Part shown: positions 31,862 to 39,250 of the stretch, piece after piece
How positions within the stretch are numbered: position 1 is the first letter of the stretch
Layout: every line of letters begins with the position of its first letter
Assembly (NCBI GenBank): GCA_905215775.1
Contig: CAJMRM010000024.1
Location: forward strand, 1-39,250
Length of the DNA stretch: 39,250 nt
Direction of reading: 5' to 3'
Origin: an uncultured bacterium
GTDB taxonomy: Bacteria; Bacillota; Clostridia; Lachnospirales; Lachnospiraceae
Notes under the pieces: model-generated
The model's database searches: none
Told to the model about the DNA's origin: nothing
Seen by the model: only the letters and a program-made list of their open reading frames with translations
Position numbers and translations under genes: made by a program

Positions 31862-33917
31862 ATCATTATTTATTGCAGAAAAACCGAGCGTTGCCCAGGA
31901 GTTTGCCAGGGTTCTTAAGATATCGGGAAAAAAAGGAGACGGATTCATCGAATCGGAAACGGCTGTGGTCACCTGGTGCGTAGGGCATCTGGTGACCATG
32001 AGCTATCCAGAAAGCTACGATCCGGCTCTGAAGCGGTGGAGTATGGATACCCTCCCCTTTCTTCCGAAGAAATTCAAATACCAGGTCATCGACGGCGTGA
32101 AAAAGCAGTTTCTAACTGTAAAAAAGCTGCTGACCCGGCCCGACGTGGACACCATTTATGTCTGTACGGACTCCGGACGGGAGGGGGAGTACATATACCG
32201 CCTGGTCGAGCAGATGGCCGGAGTCCGGGGGAAAAAACGGCTCCGCGTATGGATCGATTCCCAGACGGAGGAAGAGATCCTGAGAGGAGTCCGGGAAGCA
32301 AAAGATCTTTCGGAATACGATAATCTGGCGGCTTCCGCCTATCTGCGGGCCAAAGAGGATTATCTGATGGGAATTAATTTCTCCCGGGTCCTGACCTTGA
32401 AATATGGAAATACCGTGGCCTCCTACTTAAAGGAGAAACGAGCGGTTCTGTCCGTGGGCCGCGTCATGACCTGCGTTCTGGGCATGGTGGTCCGGAGGGA
32501 ACGGGAGATCCGAAGCTTTGTGAAAACGCCGTTTTACCGGGTCCTGGGCTCCTTTGAGATTCCCGGCCGGGAGGACGCTTCCGTGGAGGCAGAATGGAAG
32601 GCCGTAAAGGGGTCCAGATACGATGGAGCCCCGGTCCTTTATAAGGAAAACGGGTTCAGGGAAAAGAAGACGGCGGAGGAGCTGATCCGCTTTCTGTCGG
32701 AGCCTCCCATGGAGGGGACCCTGGTTTCCATGGGGAAAAAGAGGGAGACAAAAAATGCCCCGCTCTTATATAACCTGGCAGAGCTTCAGAACGACTGTTC
32801 AAAAATGTTCAAGATCAGCCCCGACGAGACCTTAAAGCTGGTCCAGGAGCTGTATGAAAAGAAGCTGGTCACATACCCAAGGACCGACGCCCGGGTACTT
32901 TCCTCGGCGGTGGCAAAGGAGATCCATAAAAACATCGCCGGGCTCAGAAGCTTTGCCCCTCTGGAGGAGCTTGCCTCTGAGGTGCTGGAGCTGGGGAGCT
33001 ATAAGACCATAGGAAATACCAGGTACGTCAGCGATAAGCAGATCACGGACCACTACGCCATCGTCCCCACGGGACAGGGCTTCGGCGCCCTGCGGAGTCT
33101 TGGCTCCCTGCAGCTTAAGGTCTATGAGGTGATCTCCCGGAGGTTTTTAAGCATTTTTTATCCTCCGGCCGTTTACCAGAAGTTTTCCCTGGATATCGAA
33201 AAGCAGGGGGAACATTTTTTTGCTAATTATAAGGTACTGGCAGAGGCGGGATATCAGAAGGCCGCCTATGGGGAAAAAAAGACGGCGGAGAAAAAAAGCG
33301 GAGACCGCGGCGCCGATTCCGGAGAAGAAAAAAAGCCAGAGGAGAAAAGCGGAGAGACAGAGATCGAGCTGGACGGAGGCGAAAAGGCCAGAGCCCTTCT
33401 GGCCATGCTTTCAAGCCTTAAAAAGGGACAGAAGCTGTCTCTTGGGAGGCTGGAGATCAAAGAGGGGGAGACGTCTCCTCCCAGGCGGTACACCTCCGGC
33501 TCCATGATCTTAGCCATGGAAAACGCCGGACAGCTCATTGACGACGAGGAGCTGCGCTCCCAGATCAGGGGCAGCGGCATCGGTACCAGCGCCACCCGGG
33601 CCGAGATCCTGAAAAAGCTTTTTACCATCCAATATCTGTCCCTGGCAAAAAAGACCCAGGTGATCACACCCACGCTTCTGGGAGAGATGGTCTTTGACGT
33701 ATGCAGCGCATCCATACGCCAGCTTTTAAACCCGGAGCTGACAGCCAGCTGGGAAAAGGGGCTTGCCTATGTGGCGGAGGGGACCATCACCCCGGCGGAA
33801 TATATGGAAAAGCTGGAGCGGTTCGTCACCTTAAGGACCAACGGCGTCCGCCAGGCCGGCAACCAGTATCTGCTGCGGCCGTATTTTGACGCCGCAGCCC
33901 AGTTTTATAAAAAGTAG
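31854..33917 (+). CDS. topB: DNA topoisomerase III, second copy without zinc ribbons
   Basis: 687 residues. The Toprim domain has KSLFIAEKPSVAQEFARVL, VTWCVGHLVTMSYPESYD and YVCTDSGREGEYIYRLVEQM; the active tyrosine is Tyr341 in LVTYPRTDARVLSS; domain IV reads GSGIGTSATRAEILKKLFTI. The C-terminus stops at YFDAAAQFYKK with no cysteine ribbon, unlike the copy at 17114. A Lys/Glu-rich insert lies at about residues 476-510. The two copies differ in many positions, so this is an old duplication or a transferred gene. ATG 31854 lies inside the eamA end, with AAGGAAG before it. Confidence 0.93.
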   Translation: MGKSLFIAEKPSVAQEFARVLKISGKKGDGFIESETAVVTWCVGHLVTMSYPESYDPALKRWSMDTLPFLPKKFKYQVIDGVKKQFLTVKKLLTRPDVDTIYVCTDSGREGEYIYRLVEQMAGVRGKKRLRVWIDSQTEEEILRGVREAKDLSEYDNLAASAYLRAKEDYLMGINFSRVLTLKYGNTVASYLKEKRAVLSVGRVMTCVLGMVVRREREIRSFVKTPFYRVLGSFEIPGREDASVEAEWKAVKGSRYDGAPVLYKENGFREKKTAEELIRFLSEPPMEGTLVSMGKKRETKNAPLLYNLAELQNDCSKMFKISPDETLKLVQELYEKKLVTYPRTDARVLSSAVAKEIHKNIAGLRSFAPLEELASEVLELGSYKTIGNTRYVSDKQITDHYAIVPTGQGFGALRSLGSLQLKVYEVISRRFLSIFYPPAVYQKFSLDIEKQGEHFFANYKVLAEAGYQKAAYGEKKTAEKKSGDRGADSGEEKKPEEKSGETEIELDGGEKARALLAMLSSLKKGQKLSLGRLEIKEGETSPPRRYTSGSMILAMENAGQLIDDEELRSQIRGSGIGTSATRAEILKKLFTIQYLSLAKKTQVITPTLLGEMVFDVCSASIRQLLNPELTASWEKGLAYVAEGTITPAEYMEKLERFVTLRTNGVRQAGNQYLLRPYFDAAAQFYKK

Positions 33918-33962
33918 AAAAGGTTTTGTGCCGCCGGCAGCGGCGGAGGAATGGAGGCTGTG

Positions 33963-34637
33963 ATGAAAAAAGAAGCAACAAAAACAGCATGTCTTTATGA
34001 TCTGGACCACACGCAGGCAAGGCCCTTGCTGGAACAGTGCGAATACCCCTGGGAGGCGCTCCCGCAGATCAGGGACTTTATCCTGGAGCTGGGGAGCCGT
34101 CTTCCGGAAAGCGAGTATGAAAAGCGCGGAGAGACCGTATGGGTCCATAAGACGGCCAAGGTCTTTGACAGCGCCTATCTGGGAGAAAATATCATCATCG
34201 GAAAGGATGCGGAGGTACGCCACTGTGCCTTTCTGCGGAGCAATGCCCTGGTGGGAGAGGGCGCTGTGGTGGGAAACTCCACAGAGCTTAAAAATGTGAT
34301 CCTGTTCGATAAGGTCCAGGTTCCCCACTATAACTATGTGGGCGATTCCATCCTGGGCTTTAAGGCCCATATGGGGGCTGGCTCCATTACCTCCAACGTA
34401 AAGTCCGATAAGCTCCTGGTGAAGGTCCATACAGAGGACGGGGATCTGGAGACCGGAATGAAAAAATTCGGGGCCATGGTGGGCGACCGGGTGGAGGTGG
34501 GCTGCGGCTCCATCTTAAATCCAGGAACCGTCATCGGAAGAGATTCCAATATCTATCCCTTATCCAGTGTCCGGGGCTGTGTGGATGGAAGCTCCATCTA
34601 TAAAAAGCAGGGAGAAGTGGCCCAAAAGCACGATTAA
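33963..34637 (+). CDS. Left-handed beta-helix protein related to the GlmU C-terminal domain
   Basis: 224 residues. ATG 33963 is chosen because GGAGG (33953-33957) then lies 5 bases upstream; ATG 33951 is too close to its own site. About residues 70-205 hold hexapeptide repeats: VWVHKTAKVFDSAYLGENII, VRHCAFLRSNALVGEGAVVG, STELKNVILFDKVQVPHYNY and MGAGSITSNVKSDK. The VPHYNYVGDS and GAGSITSN blocks recall GlmU and related sugar-nucleotide enzymes, but the nucleotidyltransferase half is missing. An acyl-transfer or sugar-phosphate role is inference. It ends the rightward run, before a bidirectional terminator. Confidence 0.8.
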   Translation: MKKEATKTACLYDLDHTQARPLLEQCEYPWEALPQIRDFILELGSRLPESEYEKRGETVWVHKTAKVFDSAYLGENIIIGKDAEVRHCAFLRSNALVGEGAVVGNSTELKNVILFDKVQVPHYNYVGDSILGFKAHMGAGSITSNVKSDKLLVKVHTEDGDLETGMKKFGAMVGDRVEVGCGSILNPGTVIGRDSNIYPLSSVRGCVDGSSIYKKQGEVAQKHD

Positions 34638-34640
34638 GAC

Positions 34641-34702
34641 AGCCCCTCAGCCATTTATAGAGCCAGTCAGGGAACGCAGTGCAGCGATGAATGGCTGAGG
34701 CT
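34641..34702. repeat. Palindromic extragenic element
   Basis: CCTCAGCCATT (34645-34655) is perfectly mirrored by AATGGCTGAGG (34690-34700), an 11-base stem around a 34-base interior that has small inner pairings. It lies between the beta-helix gene stop and the terminator, has no T run, and is not explained by any gene. It may be a dispersed palindromic repeat. Confidence 0.5.
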
Positions 34703-34712
34703 AAATGAAGCG

Positions 34713-34754
34713 TAAAAAAAAACGGTGTGGCCCGTGGGGCCATGCCGTTTTTTT
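34713..34754. terminator. Bidirectional terminator
   Basis: ACGGTGTGGCCC (34722-34733) pairs with GGGCCATGCCGT (34737-34748), two G-T pairs, loop of three bases. A run of A lies before (34714-34722) and T after (34748-34754), so it can stop both the beta-helix gene and the MATE gene. Confidence 0.9.
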
Positions 34755-34845
34755 ACTGTACGGAACGGTCTGTCCCGGAATCCTGTCCATCAGCCCGTCT
34801 GGCTCATGTGCAAAGAGAGACAGAAAAATACCAGATCGTTTTCAT

Positions 34846-36103
34846 TTAATTTGCATGGGCATGCTCCATCCAGCCAGCACGCCGATAATAAAAGAAAAAT
34901 ACAACCGAGCTGAGCGTCCATGTCAGCGGATAGACCACATAGATCATTTGGATTGCATGGGTCAGCGGGATGCTGACAGCAAGAAATAAGACCCGGACCA
35001 CACACCAGAATACCATCATGATCGTCATGGAAACGACCGCCTTTCCGGCTCCGCGGAGTATAGAAGCAACGGAGTGAGAGTATGCCAGCAGAAAATAGAA
35101 CAGCGCGGCAGTCCTTGCTTTTTCTGCCCCCAGACGGATCACCTCCGGCGTGGAATCAAATGCGGCTATGAGCTGCGGAGCCAGGAGGAACACTCCGACC
35201 CCGATCAGCTCGGCCAGAATGGCCGTTGTCAGGATTCCGAACCGGGCTCCGCTTTTTGCCCGCTCCGTCTGCCCTGCACCGAGGTTCTGGCCGACAAAGG
35301 TTGTAATTGCCATAGTAAAGCTGTTGATCGGCAAAAAAGCAAAGCCCTCGATCTTGCTGTAAGCGCCATAGCCTGCCATTGCCATTGGGCCAAATGCATT
35401 GATATACGATTGCACGATCACATTTGCAAAGGCTATGATCGAATTCTGCCCTCCGGAGGGAAGCCCGATGCATATGATCTGTCCGAGCATTTCAGCATCA
35501 AATCTGATTTTTTTGATCCGGAGCCGGTAGCTGTCGTTCGTTCTTATCAGCTGGATGAAGCACAGGACTGCACTGAATGCCTGTGAGATTACCGTAGCCA
35601 GGGCCGCTCCGCCGACGCCGGTATGGACCCCCCCGATAAACAGAATGTCCAGCAGTAAATTCATGACGGAAGAAATGATCAGATAGTACAGCGGATGGCG
35701 GCTGTCCCCGATTGCCTGAAGGATTCCCACAAAAACGTTGTACATGACAAACCCCATCGAACCGGAAAAATAGATCTGTAAGTACGTGGTGGACTCCGCC
35801 ATGACGCTTTCCGGCGTTCCCATCCACTCCAGAATCTGGGGAGAGAGCAGAACACCCACGGCAGTCATCAATCCCCCCGCAGCGAGTCCAAATGCCGCTT
35901 ACAAAGCCGATCAGCATAAAGATCAGGCTTCCAGACGAGCTGACCGCCGCAAGCGCGCTGCTTCCCAGAAAATTTCCCACAATTAAAGAGTCTACCGTAT
36001 TATACAGCTGTTGGAACAGATTTCCCAGTAAAAGCGGTAAAGCAAAGAAAATCATACGCTTGGAAACCGGACCACTCGTCATCGGTTCAACTGTTTTTGC
36101 CAT
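34846..36103 (-). pseudogene. MATE family efflux protein, broken by internal deletion and frameshift
   Basis: The 5' part (36103 to about 35903) reads MAKTVEPMTSGPVSKRMIFF, LLLGNLFQQLYNTVDSLIVG and SSGSLIFMLIGF, a normal MATE start. The 3' part, in another frame from about 35895 to 34846, reads FGLAAGGLMTAVGVLLSPQI, YFSGSMGFVMYNVFVGILQA and continues to a normal end. At the junction (about 35893-35902) some 30-35 residues expected between the third and fourth helices are missing and the frame changes, so the ribosome would leave the frame and stop early. An intact protein would have about 450 residues. The divergent HxlR gene is its likely former regulator. A sequencing or assembly error would give the same picture, but would need to remove about 100 bases. 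Confidence 0.8.
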
Positions 36104-36134
36104 AAAGTCCCTCCCAGATTGTCAGAATATCAGC

Positions 36135-36162
36135 TTGCAATATCGAAAAAAAACGATATACT
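36135..36162 (+). promoter_or_regulatory. Promoter of the hxlR-type gene
   Basis: TTGCAA (36135-36140), 16-base spacer, TATACT (36157-36162). Confidence 0.65.
36140..36159. promoter_or_regulatory. Palindromic operator candidate for the HxlR-type regulator
   Basis: ATATCG (36140-36145) and CGATAT (36154-36159) form a perfect inverted repeat around eight A. It spans the spacer and part of the -10 box of the hxlR promoter and lies near the start point expected for the divergent MATE promoter, a good place to repress both. Confidence 0.6.
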
Positions 36163-36165
36163 GGA

Positions 36166-36194
36166 ATTATATATTGTTCTATGTAGTCAGACAA
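36166..36194 (-). promoter_or_regulatory. Promoter of the MATE gene
   Basis: On the minus strand TTGTCT (36194-36189), 17-base spacer, TATAAT (36171-36166). A TSS near 36159 would place the palindrome at about +1 to +20. Confidence 0.65.
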
Positions 36195-36250
36195 GTACGC
36201 ATATTTTTTTTTGGAAGTAAAAAAAAATTCACTAATGGAGGTGTGATGCA

Positions 36251-36619
36251 TTGGAAAAGATTATGGTCACATGTGAGATGGAGGTAACGTTAAAAATGAT
36301 CGGAGGAAAATGCAAGCCGCTGATCCTGGACTGCCTGATCCAAAAAGGGACGCAGCGCTTCAGCGAGCTGATGCGGGAAATTACGCAGGTTTCCCAGAGA
36401 ACCCTCACCAATCAGCTCCGCGAGCTGGAACATGACGGTCTGATCCTTCGTACCGTATATGCAGAGGTTCCTCCGCGGGTGGAGTATTCGATCACCCCAA
36501 AGGGGAAGTCCCTGGAAACCATTCTGGAGTTGATGTGCCAATGGGGAGAAAAGAACATTGACGAGCGGTTTGTGATGACAAACCCGCAATGTTCGGACGA
36601 TGAGGACGGATGTGTCTGA
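36251..36619 (+). CDS. HxlR family winged-helix transcriptional regulator
   Basis: 122 residues. HxlR features: VTLKMIGGKCKPLILDCLIQ at the start, RFSELMREITQVSQRTLTNQ as the recognition helix, LRELEHDGLILRTVYAEVPP for the wing, and VEYSITPKGKSLETILELMC for the dimer helix. TTG 36251 is the likely start, 7 bases after GGAGGTG (36237-36243); the first in-frame ATG (36263) is too far. Many HxlR proteins sense aldehydes or redox change through a cysteine near the N-terminus; Cys8 (VTCEME) and Cys21 (GGKCKP) are candidates here. Divergent from the MATE gene, whose promoter shares the palindrome. Confidence 0.92.
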   Translation: MEKIMVTCEMEVTLKMIGGKCKPLILDCLIQKGTQRFSELMREITQVSQRTLTNQLRELEHDGLILRTVYAEVPPRVEYSITPKGKSLETILELMCQWGEKNIDERFVMTNPQCSDDEDGCV

Positions 36620-36699
36620 TCGTAAAATAAAAGTCCTGTTTTAAGAAAAAAGTCAGAAATTCAACCAAAAAAAGTCGCAAATATGCCGTGGGTTTCATG

Positions 36700-36705
36700 T
36701 ATAAT
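36700..36705 (+). promoter_or_regulatory. -10 box before the unknown membrane gene
   Basis: Perfect TATAAT at 36700-36705 with a TG directly before it, 67 bases before ATG 36773. No clear -35 box. Confidence 0.55.
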
Positions 36706-36772
36706 AAAATTACAGCAGCGGATCGGAACGGATATCCCCGATTCAAAATACAGACATGGAAAGGAAGATGGC

Positions 36773-38215
36773 ATGGAAGAAAACAGATATCCCGGTGTAT
36801 ATGAAAAAAGTCCTTGGGAAACAGCCATGGGCCGCGTCCTTATGGGAATCGGCCTCACGTCCCTTACGCTGAATTTCTGGAATCTGGATCATATCCTCCC
36901 CGCCATAGGAACAGTCCTGGCGGTCCTGGGCTTTTATGCGCTCCGGAAGGAAAATATCTGGTTCCGTTCCTGCTTCCTTCTGGCAGCCGTCCGGGCCGGG
37001 CTCTTCTGGGTCATCTTAATCCTTAATACCACCATTCTCCCGAGTCTTTACAGCCAGGGGGAGAGCGCCTGGATCCTGGTCAGTCTGGCCCTGGCAATGG
37101 CAGAGTTCTTCTGCCTGTGGCGCGGATTCAGAGCCGTACGGCAGCGGACCGGACTTCCTCCCCGGGCAGGAGGCGCGGCAGCACTGATGGCATGGTATGG
37201 CGGTATGTATCTGCTGGCTGCGATCCATTATCAGGGACTTCTGGCCGCTTCCGGCATGATCGCCGGCCTGGTACTGATCCTCCGAAGCCTTTACAAGCAG
37301 ACAAAGGAAACCGCAGAGGCAGGAGCAGAGCTTTCGGTCCGTGTAGCCTTGGCAGAGGAGAGGCGCATCGTACTGTCCCTGGTCCTTATCCTGTTTGTGG
37401 GCGGAACCTGCGGATATCTTCTTGGAGGGCGGTATCCCATGGAGTGGGAGGAAGAGCCGCTGTCTGTACCGGAGGATGTGGCAAGGATCAGGGAGGAGCT
37501 GATGGAGCTTGGCTTTCCGGAATACGTCTTAAACGACCTTTCTCCGGAGGATCTACGGGCCTGCGGCGGCGCGTGCAGAGTCGTTGTGGATGTTTCTGAT
37601 CAGATGGTCAGCGAGGGATGGAAACGTACCATGAAATATAATAAAGAGGAGGGCCGCCTGGAAGAGGTCAACCGCCGGAAGGAAGAGGAGCTGCGTCTCA
37701 CAGGAGTCGGGGTCCGGATCCCCGGGGAAAGGGACACGTGGAGGATCTTCCATCACTTCCAGTGGCTGTCCCGCCCGTCCTTCCATGGAACGGAGGCGCT
37801 CCAGCTTTGGCCGGTGTACCGGGATATCCCTGAGGGCTGGCAGGCCTGCGGGGAAGTGACGGGAAAGGTCCTGTATGAAAAGGATGGGACGCGGTACCGT
37901 TCTCCCTATTATCGCCTGGAAACCCGGACGGCGGTTTCTGATACAGTATTCTGGGGACCCCGGGAACAAACCGATGTATTTGCGGCCTTTTCCATGCCCC
38001 GACGGGGGGATGCCTGGAGCGGATACGTGTCCTACCCGGCCCGGGAGATCCAGGATGGATATATCATCAGCAGCTGGTTAAACTACACCCACCAGCGAAG
38101 CTGGCTCCAGTATCCTGTTATGACTGCCATGGAAAAGCGGATGTCCAACGGCTGGAACAGCGCCGGAGCCTTTATCACCGCCCAGAGCGCCCTCCAGTTT
38201 GATCCGGAAGAGTAA
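36773..38215 (+). CDS. Membrane protein of unknown function with a large soluble C-terminal part
   Basis: 480 residues, not recognised. ATG 36773 is used because GGAAAGGAAG lies just upstream; a longer frame from ATG 36683 would begin inside the promoter region. About residues 20-220 contain about six hydrophobic segments (for example LMGIGLTSLTLNFWN and RIVLSLVLILFVGGTCGYLL, the latter at about 198-217). The remaining 260 residues are soluble, with many Trp and Tyr and motifs such as LGFPEYVLNDLSPEDLRACG and RIFHHFQWLSRPSFHGTEAL. It is followed by a DUF6199-like peptide gene. The topology places the soluble part as one block, on which side is not clear. Confidence 0.8.
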   Translation: MEENRYPGVYEKSPWETAMGRVLMGIGLTSLTLNFWNLDHILPAIGTVLAVLGFYALRKENIWFRSCFLLAAVRAGLFWVILILNTTILPSLYSQGESAWILVSLALAMAEFFCLWRGFRAVRQRTGLPPRAGGAAALMAWYGGMYLLAAIHYQGLLAASGMIAGLVLILRSLYKQTKETAEAGAELSVRVALAEERRIVLSLVLILFVGGTCGYLLGGRYPMEWEEEPLSVPEDVARIREELMELGFPEYVLNDLSPEDLRACGGACRVVVDVSDQMVSEGWKRTMKYNKEEGRLEEVNRRKEEELRLTGVGVRIPGERDTWRIFHHFQWLSRPSFHGTEALQLWPVYRDIPEGWQACGEVTGKVLYEKDGTRYRSPYYRLETRTAVSDTVFWGPREQTDVFAAFSMPRRGDAWSGYVSYPAREIQDGYIISSWLNYTHQRSWLQYPVMTAMEKRMSNGWNSAGAFITAQSALQFDPEE

Positions 38216-38277
38216 GTTTATATTTCTGGATCATACAAAAATGGAAGGCCGGTTGTTCAGGAAGGGAGGCTGTACCA

Positions 38278-38472
38278 GTGCTCGATATATTGATTCTTTT
38301 GATCCTGGGGAATCTGATGCTTTGGAAGCCGGAGCTTCTGTGGAGGATCGAACATATGCTTACAGTGAAGCATGGGAAACCGACGGAACTGTATCTGGCT
38401 TTTATGCGTGTCGGAGGGGCGTTGGTCCTTGCGGCATCCGTCTGTGTCCTGGTATATGCGGCTGTAAAATAA
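38278..38472 (+). CDS. Small membrane protein, DUF6199-like
   Basis: 64 residues from GTG 38278, with GGGAGG (38264-38269) 8 bases upstream. LDILILLILGNLMLWKPELL is the first helix with the WKPE motif, followed by WRIEHMLTVKHGKPTELYLA, then RVGGALVLAASVCVLVYAAV as the second helix. The pattern (Trp-Lys-Pro, then a charged Glu-Pro-Ser or Pro-Thr-Glu-Leu turn, then a glycine-starting helix) fits the DUF6199 family of two-helix proteins as I remember it. Function unknown. It lies 62 bases after the unknown membrane gene. Confidence 0.65.
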   Translation: MLDILILLILGNLMLWKPELLWRIEHMLTVKHGKPTELYLAFMRVGGALVLAASVCVLVYAAVK

Positions 38473-38493
38473 ACGGATGAGGAAAATAGAAAA

Positions 38494-38832
38494 ATGAAGC
38501 AAAATTATTATGGCAGTCTGTGTACAGAGCTGTATGAGCTCCTGCATAAGGAAGCGCCCCAGGATGAACTGGATTTCTATCTTTCTTTTGCAGAGAAGGA
38601 GAAAAAAATACTGGAGGTCATGTGCGGCAGCGGACGCTTTCTTGTGCCGTTCATGGAGCGGGGCTTCGATATCTGCGGGATCGATCTGTCGGCCCATATG
38701 CTGGAACGGCTGAAAAGGAAAGCTCCGTCTGCAAAGAGGAAGGTGGTATACCGTAAGCGGGGAGGGAACTTTTACCATGGGGGCGGTCATTCTCAGGATC
38801 GAATAAGCGGTGCGGATGTGGCCCTGCCTTAG
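38494..38832 (+). pseudogene. Truncated class I SAM-dependent methyltransferase
   Basis: The first 80 residues are a normal methyltransferase start: NYYGSLCTELYELLHKEAPQ, then the SAM-binding motif ILEVMCGSGRFLVPFMERGF and the acidic end GIDLSAHMLERLKRKAPS. Such proteins run to about 240 residues, but here the frame ends at 112 after an unrelated-looking tail rich in Arg, Gly and His. A different frame across the tail reads GAVILRIE then a stop at 38803-38805, which could be the original C-terminus, so a large internal deletion with frame change is likely. It cannot form a full Rossmann fold. Confidence 0.65.
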
Positions 38833-38861
38833 AATATACGGAAGCTCAGGAGGAAATACAG

Positions 38862-39250
38862 ATGATGGAAAATGCCCATATACGGCTGGCGCCGGCAGAT
38901 CTGTCCCTGGCGGAGCAGGCGGCGGAATATTATCAGAAAAACCGGGAATTTCTCAAAGCGTTTGAGCCTGCCCGCAGTGAGGATTTTTTCTCGCCCGCGT
39001 ACCAGAGGAAGATCCTGCGGAAAGAAATGCAGGAATTTGAAGAAAAAACGGGCTTTTACTTTTATATCATGGAAGCCGGACCGGATCAGAGTCTCATCGG
39101 CAAGATCAGTCTCACCAATGTGGTCTGGGGCGCTTTCTGCTCGGCCTTTCTTGGATATAAGCTGGATGCAGACCACACTGGAAGAGGGTATATGTCCATG
39201 GCTGTGGAAATGCTGGTCCGTTATGCCTTTGAAGAGCTTCATCTTCACCG
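38862..39250 (+). CDS. GNAT (RimJ/RimL-type) acetyltransferase, start only
   Basis: The frame starts at ATG 38862, 7 bases after AGGAGG (38849-38854), and is open to the right edge, giving 129 residues. HIRLAPADLSLAEQAAEYYQ and NREFLKAFEPARSEDFF are typical of the RimJ type, then IGKISLTNVVWGAFCSAFLG, LDADHTGRGYMSMAVEMLVR (the acetyl-CoA loop with HTGRGY) and YAFEELHLHR. These enzymes acetylate protein N-termini or small amines; the target is unknown. The last quarter of the protein is outside the window. Confidence 0.88.
   Translation, partial: MMENAHIRLAPADLSLAEQAAEYYQKNREFLKAFEPARSEDFFSPAYQRKILRKEMQEFEEKTGFYFYIMEAGPDQSLIGKISLTNVVWGAFCSAFLGYKLDADHTGRGYMSMAVEMLVRYAFEELHLH

Noticed and set aside
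31854..33917. Second topB as proof of an integrated conjugative element
   Set aside because: Such elements often carry topB, but there is no integrase, relaxase or transfer gene in the window and eamA-topB are translationally coupled.
34531..34743. Minus-strand frame of 70 residues over the palindrome
   Set aside because: Spans the palindrome and starts within the terminator; it is most likely a by-product of the repeat.
36683..36772. Upstream extension of the unknown membrane protein to ATG 36683
   Set aside because: The extension would start upstream of the TATAAT box at 36700 and lacks a ribosome site.

Overview
The window looks like chromosome from a GC-rich member of the Clostridia, most likely a Lachnospiraceae relative (old Clostridium cluster XIVa). 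The support is indirect but consistent. Gene families and their order are Firmicutes-type: yicC-gmk-rpoZ, and rpmB / yloU / fakA / recG in the same relative order as Bacillus. There is a GerW (YtfJ) sporulation-family gene, a CxxC zinc-type L28, Shine-Dalgarno sites close to GGAGG, and sigma-A type promoters with 16-18 base spacers. I did not compute base composition or run any search. No rRNA, tRNA, CRISPR array, integrase or intact insertion sequence was seen.

Layout. 1-776 is the 3' end of an LRR surface-type protein, closed by a strong terminator. 1053-7534 is a long rightward housekeeping run: yicC, gmk, rpoZ, rimO, pgsA, a short CinA, a small unknown, DUF2953 and gerW. 7587-10064 is a compact module: a 46-aa membrane peptide, a double DUF1538 membrane protein and a protein with two PII-like domains. 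10331-10516 is rpmB on the minus strand, divergent from yloU-fakA-recG, which is followed by an M42 peptidase, a GNAT-HD fusion and a first topoisomerase III (to 19327). 19442-22208 holds a small membrane peptide, an AbgT transporter gene lacking its first half, a TSCPD protein and a DUF4340 lipoprotein with a structured leader. 22346-23472 (minus) is a two-gene chromate-transporter pair. 23732-34637 runs rightward: topoisomerase IV-like parE and parC, deoD, asd, galM, an EamA transporter, a second topoisomerase III and a left-handed beta-helix protein. 34641-36619 has a palindromic repeat, a broken MATE efflux gene (minus) and a divergent HxlR-type regulator with a palindrome lying across both promoters. 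36773-39250 holds an unrecognised membrane protein, a DUF6199-like peptide, a truncated methyltransferase and the start of a GNAT acetyltransferase cut by the window edge.

How the parts fit. Most genes are core functions: translation and its modification (rpmB, rimO), transcription (rpoZ), nucleotide supply (gmk, deoD), phospholipid and fatty-acid use (pgsA, fakA), DNA topology and repair (recG, two topB, parE/parC). The best candidate for an undescribed system is the DUF1538 plus tandem-PII module, which looks like a membrane transporter or channel with its own PII-type sensor. The next most interesting items are the GNAT-HD fusion, the CinA without its N-terminal domain, and the HxlR/MATE control region. 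Three genes appear damaged: abgT, the MATE gene and the methyltransferase.
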